64,000 nt of DNA from Candidatus Gastranaerophilales bacterium. Lineage in GTDB: Bacteria > Cyanobacteriota > Vampirovibrionia > Gastranaerophilales > Gastranaerophilaceae. Both the position numbers and the translations under genes were made by a program. The notes beneath the pieces were generated by a model. It was not told the DNA's origin. It ran no database searches and saw only the letters and a program-made list of their open reading frames with translations. Where the stretch lies: positions 186,001-250,000 of the forward strand of contig CALUTD010000001.1 of assembly GCA_944323625.1 (NCBI GenBank), in the 5' to 3' direction. Positions 60,745-64,000 of this stretch are shown here, in pieces (the first letter of the stretch is position 1; each line of letters begins with the position of its first letter).

Positions 60745-62229
60745 ATGCAGATAAAAATCGAAAAAAAATCAATATTGGATATTGATGCTGATGTGATTAT
60801 AGTTAATTTGTTTGAAGGCGTTAAAATTCCGGGCGGTGTAACGGGTATTGTTGATAAAGCATATAATAATATAATCTCAAATTTTGTAATAGAAAAAGAA
60901 AATTTTGAAGGTAAATATTTAGATATATATAAACTGGCTTTGCCAAATGAAAATAAAAAGATTTTAATAGCCGGTTTAGGTAAAAGCGAAGATTTTAGTC
61001 TTGTAAAAATAAGAAATTTAACCGCCAAAATAATAAAAACATTAATGTCTTGCGGCAATAATAAAAAAGTTGTTTCTATATTACATGGAGCGGGAATTGC
61101 AGGCTTATGTCCAGAAGGCTGTGCACAGATGATTACGGAAGGTGCTATATCGGGCGCATATTCGTTTGACAAATACAAAACAAAAAAACAAGAAAATAAA
61201 ATTGAAGAATTTATTATAGCTGAAATTGATGATGAAAAATTCGAAAAAGCAAAAAATGGAGTTGAAACAGGTATAATTGTTGCAAATTCCGTTAATATGG
61301 CAAGAGATTTAATAAACGAATCTTCACAATATTTATACCCTGAAACGCTTGCTAAATTTGCGGTTGAAAATTCAGGAGTAAAAACAACCGTATACAATAA
61401 AGACCAAATAAAAAATATGGGAATGAATGCATTTTTAGCTGTAGGCCAAGGAAGCGTGCATGAACCGAAGTTAATCCATATGGAATACAAATGTGAAAAT
61501 CCTAAAAAGAAAATTGCAATTGTCGGCAAAGGCATAACTTTTGATGCCGGTGGGTTAGATTTAAAACCTCCGTCATCAATGTTGACAATGAGAGATGATA
61601 TGTCAGGTGCAGCTGCTGTTATTTCAACAATGAAAGCTATATCTGAACTTAAGCCCGATATAGAAGTACATGCAATTGTTGCGGCATGTGAGAATATGCC
61701 TTCAGGAAGCGCATATAAACCCGGTGATGTAATTATTGCTAAAACAGGCAGAAGCATTGAAATAGATAATACTGATGCCGAAGGCAGAGTAACTCTTGCA
61801 GATGCACTTGCTTACGCGGAAGAATTAGGTGTTGATGAAATAATCGACATAGCGACTTTAACCGGTGCCTGTATGGTAGCGCTCGGTACTGTTGCAAGCG
61901 GTATTATGGGGAATAATGAAGAAATGATTTCTTCATTTATAAAAACAGCATCTAAAGCCGGCGAAAAATACTGGCAGCTTCCAATGGATGAAGAATATGC
62001 AGAATCATTAAAAAGCGATATAGCAGATACAAAAAATACAGGCGGAAGAATGGGCGGTGCTTCAGCTGCCGGGGTATTCCTATCTAAATTTATTTCTAAA
62101 ACACCATGGATTCACCTTGATATTGCAGGAACTGCATTTATGGAAAAACCAAATCAAGAAGGAGTAAAAGGCGGTGTGGGTGTAGGTGTAAGAAGCCTTG
62201 TTAAATATATAAAAACTCTTGAAAAATAA
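60745..62229 (+). CDS. pepA: Leucyl aminopeptidase (PepA family)
   Basis: The 494-residue protein starts at ATG 60745 with AAGGAG upstream. The NTDAEGRVTLADAL signature of the M17 family, GKGITFDAGGLDLKP and GGRMGGASAAG carry the two-metal site. It removes N-terminal residues and forms a hexamer. It overlaps none of the kinase/regulator genes but follows them by ten bases, so it may be in the same operon. A strong bidirectional terminator follows. Confidence 0.93.
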   Translation: MQIKIEKKSILDIDADVIIVNLFEGVKIPGGVTGIVDKAYNNIISNFVIEKENFEGKYLDIYKLALPNENKKILIAGLGKSEDFSLVKIRNLTAKIIKTLMSCGNNKKVVSILHGAGIAGLCPEGCAQMITEGAISGAYSFDKYKTKKQENKIEEFIIAEIDDEKFEKAKNGVETGIIVANSVNMARDLINESSQYLYPETLAKFAVENSGVKTTVYNKDQIKNMGMNAFLAVGQGSVHEPKLIHMEYKCENPKKKIAIVGKGITFDAGGLDLKPPSSMLTMRDDMSGAAAVISTMKAISELKPDIEVHAIVAACENMPSGSAYKPGDVIIAKTGRSIEIDNTDAEGRVTLADALAYAEELGVDEIIDIATLTGACMVALGTVASGIMGNNEEMISSFIKTASKAGEKYWQLPMDEEYAESLKSDIADTKNTGGRMGGASAAGVFLSKFISKTPWIHLDIAGTAFMEKPNQEGVKGGVGVGVRSLVKYIKTLEK

Positions 62230-62243
62230 TTTTTTATATAAAA

Positions 62244-62300
62244 AAGCGTTAGCAAAGTTGATTAAAATCCAAAGTAAGTTAATCAAGTTTGCTAACGCTT
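62244..62300. terminator. Bidirectional terminator, 22-base arms
   Basis: AAGCGTTAGCAAAGTTGATTAA and TTAATCAAGTTTGCTAACGCTT differ from perfect complement by one base (arms written as 22 bases; the core AAGCGTTAGCAAA pairs fully). A and T runs at the outer ends serve both pepA and the convergent pilin remnant. Confidence 0.85.
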
Positions 62301-62310
62301 ATTTTAATTT

Positions 62311-62925
62311 TTAATAAGACATTTTATCTTCTTGCAGTACTTTAGCAGCACATGTTAGTCCATTATTTGATTTTGTGCAGTCACGTGAATTATTACCGCT
62401 GCCTGCCGGCACTATTCCTTTTTTATCAACTACAGCAAAAAAGAAAATATCTCTTCCGAATTGGTTAGGATTTGCTTCTCCGTTTATATCTACTATAAAT
62501 CTTCCGATACAATTTGCTTCATCTTCAGTTGATAAACCTTTCGCAGTACATATATTACCATTTATGCTATTTCTCCACTCATAAGCAATCCCATCATTTG
62601 TTATAAGCGAATTTTTATTATTATGATAATTACCCCATTGACTGCCGTTTAAACCAATCATTATTTTATCTGTAAAACACCCCTGATTATTTTCATAGCA
62701 AACTTTATTAGTATTTAATACATTTACAAAGCTGTAAAAAAAATCATCATTATTCATAAAACTAAAATCACCGACTGAAGCACCTTCATCTACTGAAATT
62801 TTTAAAACTGCCTGTCTTAAAGTTGAGTCTGCTTTTCTTAATCTTTTAACATATTCTTGTTTTTGCAAATTTGCCATTATTATAGGTGTTGTAATAGCAG
62901 CAATAATTCCGATAACAATATGTAA
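62311..62925 (-). pseudogene. Truncated pilin-like gene lacking its prepilin leader
   Basis: The frame encodes IVIGIIAAITTPIIMANLQK, which aligns with the pilin helix from the middle on, but the leader, cleavage site and FTL(A/S)EVLITL are missing; a TAA lies just upstream in frame. The globular part is full (VDINGEANPNQFGRDIFFFA). The first ATG, at 62877, would give a soluble 188-residue protein. The break lies next to the tetR promoter, so insertion of that unit may have cut the gene. A silent-cassette role is possible but unproven. Confidence 0.65.
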
Positions 62926-62947
62926 ATTGTCTATTTAAAAATTTTTC

Positions 62948-62976
62948 TTGTATAAATCAAACGTTTGTTTTATAAT
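62948..62976 (+). promoter_or_regulatory. TetR promoter with operator palindrome
   Basis: TTGTAT (62948-62953), 17 bases, TATAAT (62971-62976). The spacer contains CAAACGTTTG (62958-62967), a perfect 10-base palindrome, so bound repressor would block the polymerase. Autoregulation is expected for TetR genes. Confidence 0.75.
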
Positions 62977-62983
62977 TAATAAC

Positions 62984-63622
62984 ATGAATAAAAAAATAAC
63001 AAAAGAACAAAGTAATAATTCTAAAACTAGAATATTGAATTCTGCAGTGAAGCTTTTTGCAGAAAAAGGTTATGATGCTGTTAGTATTAGAGAAATATGT
63101 AGAAATGCCGGGGCAAATTTATGTATGGTTTCATACTATTGGGGAGGGAAAAAAGAATTATATCAAGGAATACTTGATGATTTAATTGAAAAACAAACTT
63201 TATATGCAAAACAATTTATCGATTTTAATAAAGCTCCCGAAACACTTTCAAAACAGGAACAGATTGAAACTGTGATTAAAGTTTTAGAAAAATTCGTTGA
63301 TTTTTTCTATTCAAATATATCGAAAGAATTAATCATTTTGCTTTTAAAGGAGCAGCAAAATGAAGAATTTAAAGTAAAATCACCGGCATTTGATTATTTA
63401 GTAAAGCTTATTGCATGCGTTTTTAACAAAAAAGTAAATGAAAGAGAAATTATATTTAAAACTTTGTTTATAATTTCACAGGTTAATTCAGCAAGAATTT
63501 TACCAGCCTTCTCGCTACGCCGTCTCGGGCAAGATAATTTTCTTCCTGAAGATATTAAAATTATAAAAGAAAATGTAAAATTTTATTTTAAAGCATTATT
63601 AAAGGAGTCAAATATTGTTTAA
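62984..63622 (+). CDS. TetR-family regulator, CecR-like
   Basis: The 212-residue protein starts at ATG 62984. The N-terminal helix-turn-helix (TRILNSAVKLFAEKGYDAVS, IREICRNAGANLCMVSYYWG) is typical, including the GG-KELY start of the ligand domain (DUF1956-like, as in CecR). CecR-type regulators control efflux genes, consistent with the TolC-like gene it overlaps by eight bases. Confidence 0.85.
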   Translation: MNKKITKEQSNNSKTRILNSAVKLFAEKGYDAVSIREICRNAGANLCMVSYYWGGKKELYQGILDDLIEKQTLYAKQFIDFNKAPETLSKQEQIETVIKVLEKFVDFFYSNISKELIILLLKEQQNEEFKVKSPAFDYLVKLIACVFNKKVNEREIIFKTLFIISQVNSARILPAFSLRRLGQDNFLPEDIKIIKENVKFYFKALLKESNIV

Positions 63623-64000
63623 AAAAGTCATAATAATACTTTCGATATTTTTGATTTCACCATGTGCATACGGAATAGACAGATGTGAGCTTAATGTTGA
63701 ATTCTTTTCAAGATTTAATGATAAAAATCTTGAATACTATATAAACAGGGCAATAGATAACAATCATGAGGCAAAACAAGCTTCAATGAGAGTTGAACAA
63801 TACCGGCAGCAGGTCAAATCCTCATTTGGAAAAGAACTTCCATCTCTTAGTGTAGGAGCAAACTATTTAGGTGTTCATGTTCCTATGCTTGATAATTTTA
63901 CATTAAGTCAAAATGCGTTTGTACTGCCCTTTATTATGAATTATGAAGCAGATTTTCTTTTAAAGAACAGAGATAAAACAAAAAGTGCAAAAAAATCTTA
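63615..64000 (+). CDS. TolC-like outer-membrane efflux protein (partial)
   Basis: The frame starts at TTG 63615, with AAAGGAG upstream, and runs off the window. It begins with a signal peptide (MFKKVIIILSIFLISPCAYG). The sequence continues LEYYINRAIDNNHEAKQAS, then KELPSLSVGANY, the usual TolC N-terminal pattern (..l..ai.nN......a......a......PslslG..y). It is probably the outer-membrane channel of an efflux system whose other genes follow. Confidence 0.75.
   Translation, partial: MFKKVIIILSIFLISPCAYGIDRCELNVEFFSRFNDKNLEYYINRAIDNNHEAKQASMRVEQYRQQVKSSFGKELPSLSVGANYLGVHVPMLDNFTLSQNAFVLPFIMNYEADFLLKNRDKTKSAKKS

Noticed and set aside
60657-61757. Long minus-strand frame of 366 codons opposite pepA
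   Set aside because: The plus-strand pepA has clear M17 motifs; the opposite frame shows no recognisable domain.
1-64000. CRISPR array or Cas genes
   Set aside because: No regularly spaced repeats with unique spacers and no Cas-like protein were seen; the tandem repeats at 33982 have no spacers.

Overview
The window is AT-rich and densely coded. It most likely comes from an uncultured gut bacterium of the Gastranaerophilales/Vampirovibrionia ('Melainabacteria') type. Three things point that way: four pilin-like genes with the motif D(V/I/L)NG..PN..GRD(I/V)F, a cytosolic protein opening with a short 'SFGS' N-terminus, and fermentative markers such as the [FeFe]-hydrogenase maturase HydF. This is an inference from protein style; there is no 16S gene in the window.

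Layout. 1-6304 is host chromosome: a PilP/GspC-like pilus protein with the start of the next pilus gene, tRNA-Cys and tRNA-Gly, mntP, rpsP, a KdsC-like phosphatase, a TPR protein and lysC. 6351-30221 is a short-tailed (podovirus, BPP-1/T7-like) prophage whose late genes nearly all lie on the minus strand. It has a zinc-ribbon protein, TerS, TerL, two GH108 muramidases, an M23 endopeptidase, a large possible effector, then portal, scaffold-like protein, major capsid, cement protein, tail tube proteins A and B, internal virion proteins, tail fibre and a lysis region. No integrase, repressor or replication gene is visible, and no att repeat was found. Plus-strand cargo genes, mainly three LprI-like putative lysozyme inhibitors, sit between the hydrolase genes. 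30635-64000 is host again: rluB, panD, ychF, purA, smpB, a Ski2-like helicase, DAHP synthase, a sugar-nucleotide pyrophosphorylase, ffh, hydF, spoIID-like, murJ, tsaC, surface/LysM proteins, an MFS pump, purH, proC, rpmH, a two-component pair with pepA, and a tetR-tolC start.

Main points for a second look. (1) A short motif, [DE][LVI][LF][FY]P[ST]M[KQ], is the exact C-terminus of the scaffold-like protein and recurs in the GH108 enzyme and the effector, with a degraded copy in the M23 enzyme. It could be a capsid-targeting tag. (2) 7298-7593 has the architecture of a par/Fst-type type I toxin-antitoxin locus. (3) Two prepilin genes (43.5 kb and 56.5 kb) carry poly-G tracts directly after the start; both are out of frame here and would be restored at 8 or 11 G. 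(4) 55904-56350 holds three copies of a structured element with GNRA-type tetraloops and compensatory stem changes. (5) The effector ORF reads through a decayed copy of a small downstream gene in another frame. (6) At least four host genes have TATAAT exactly six bases before ATG, implying leaderless mRNAs.

How the parts work together. The prophage late genes form a near-continuous minus-strand unit with ATGA overlaps, ending at a perfect 40-bp palindromic terminator shared with lysC. The host genes are mostly housekeeping plus surface appendages (type IV pilus-like proteins), cell-wall remodelling (SpoIID, MurJ) and anaerobic metabolism.
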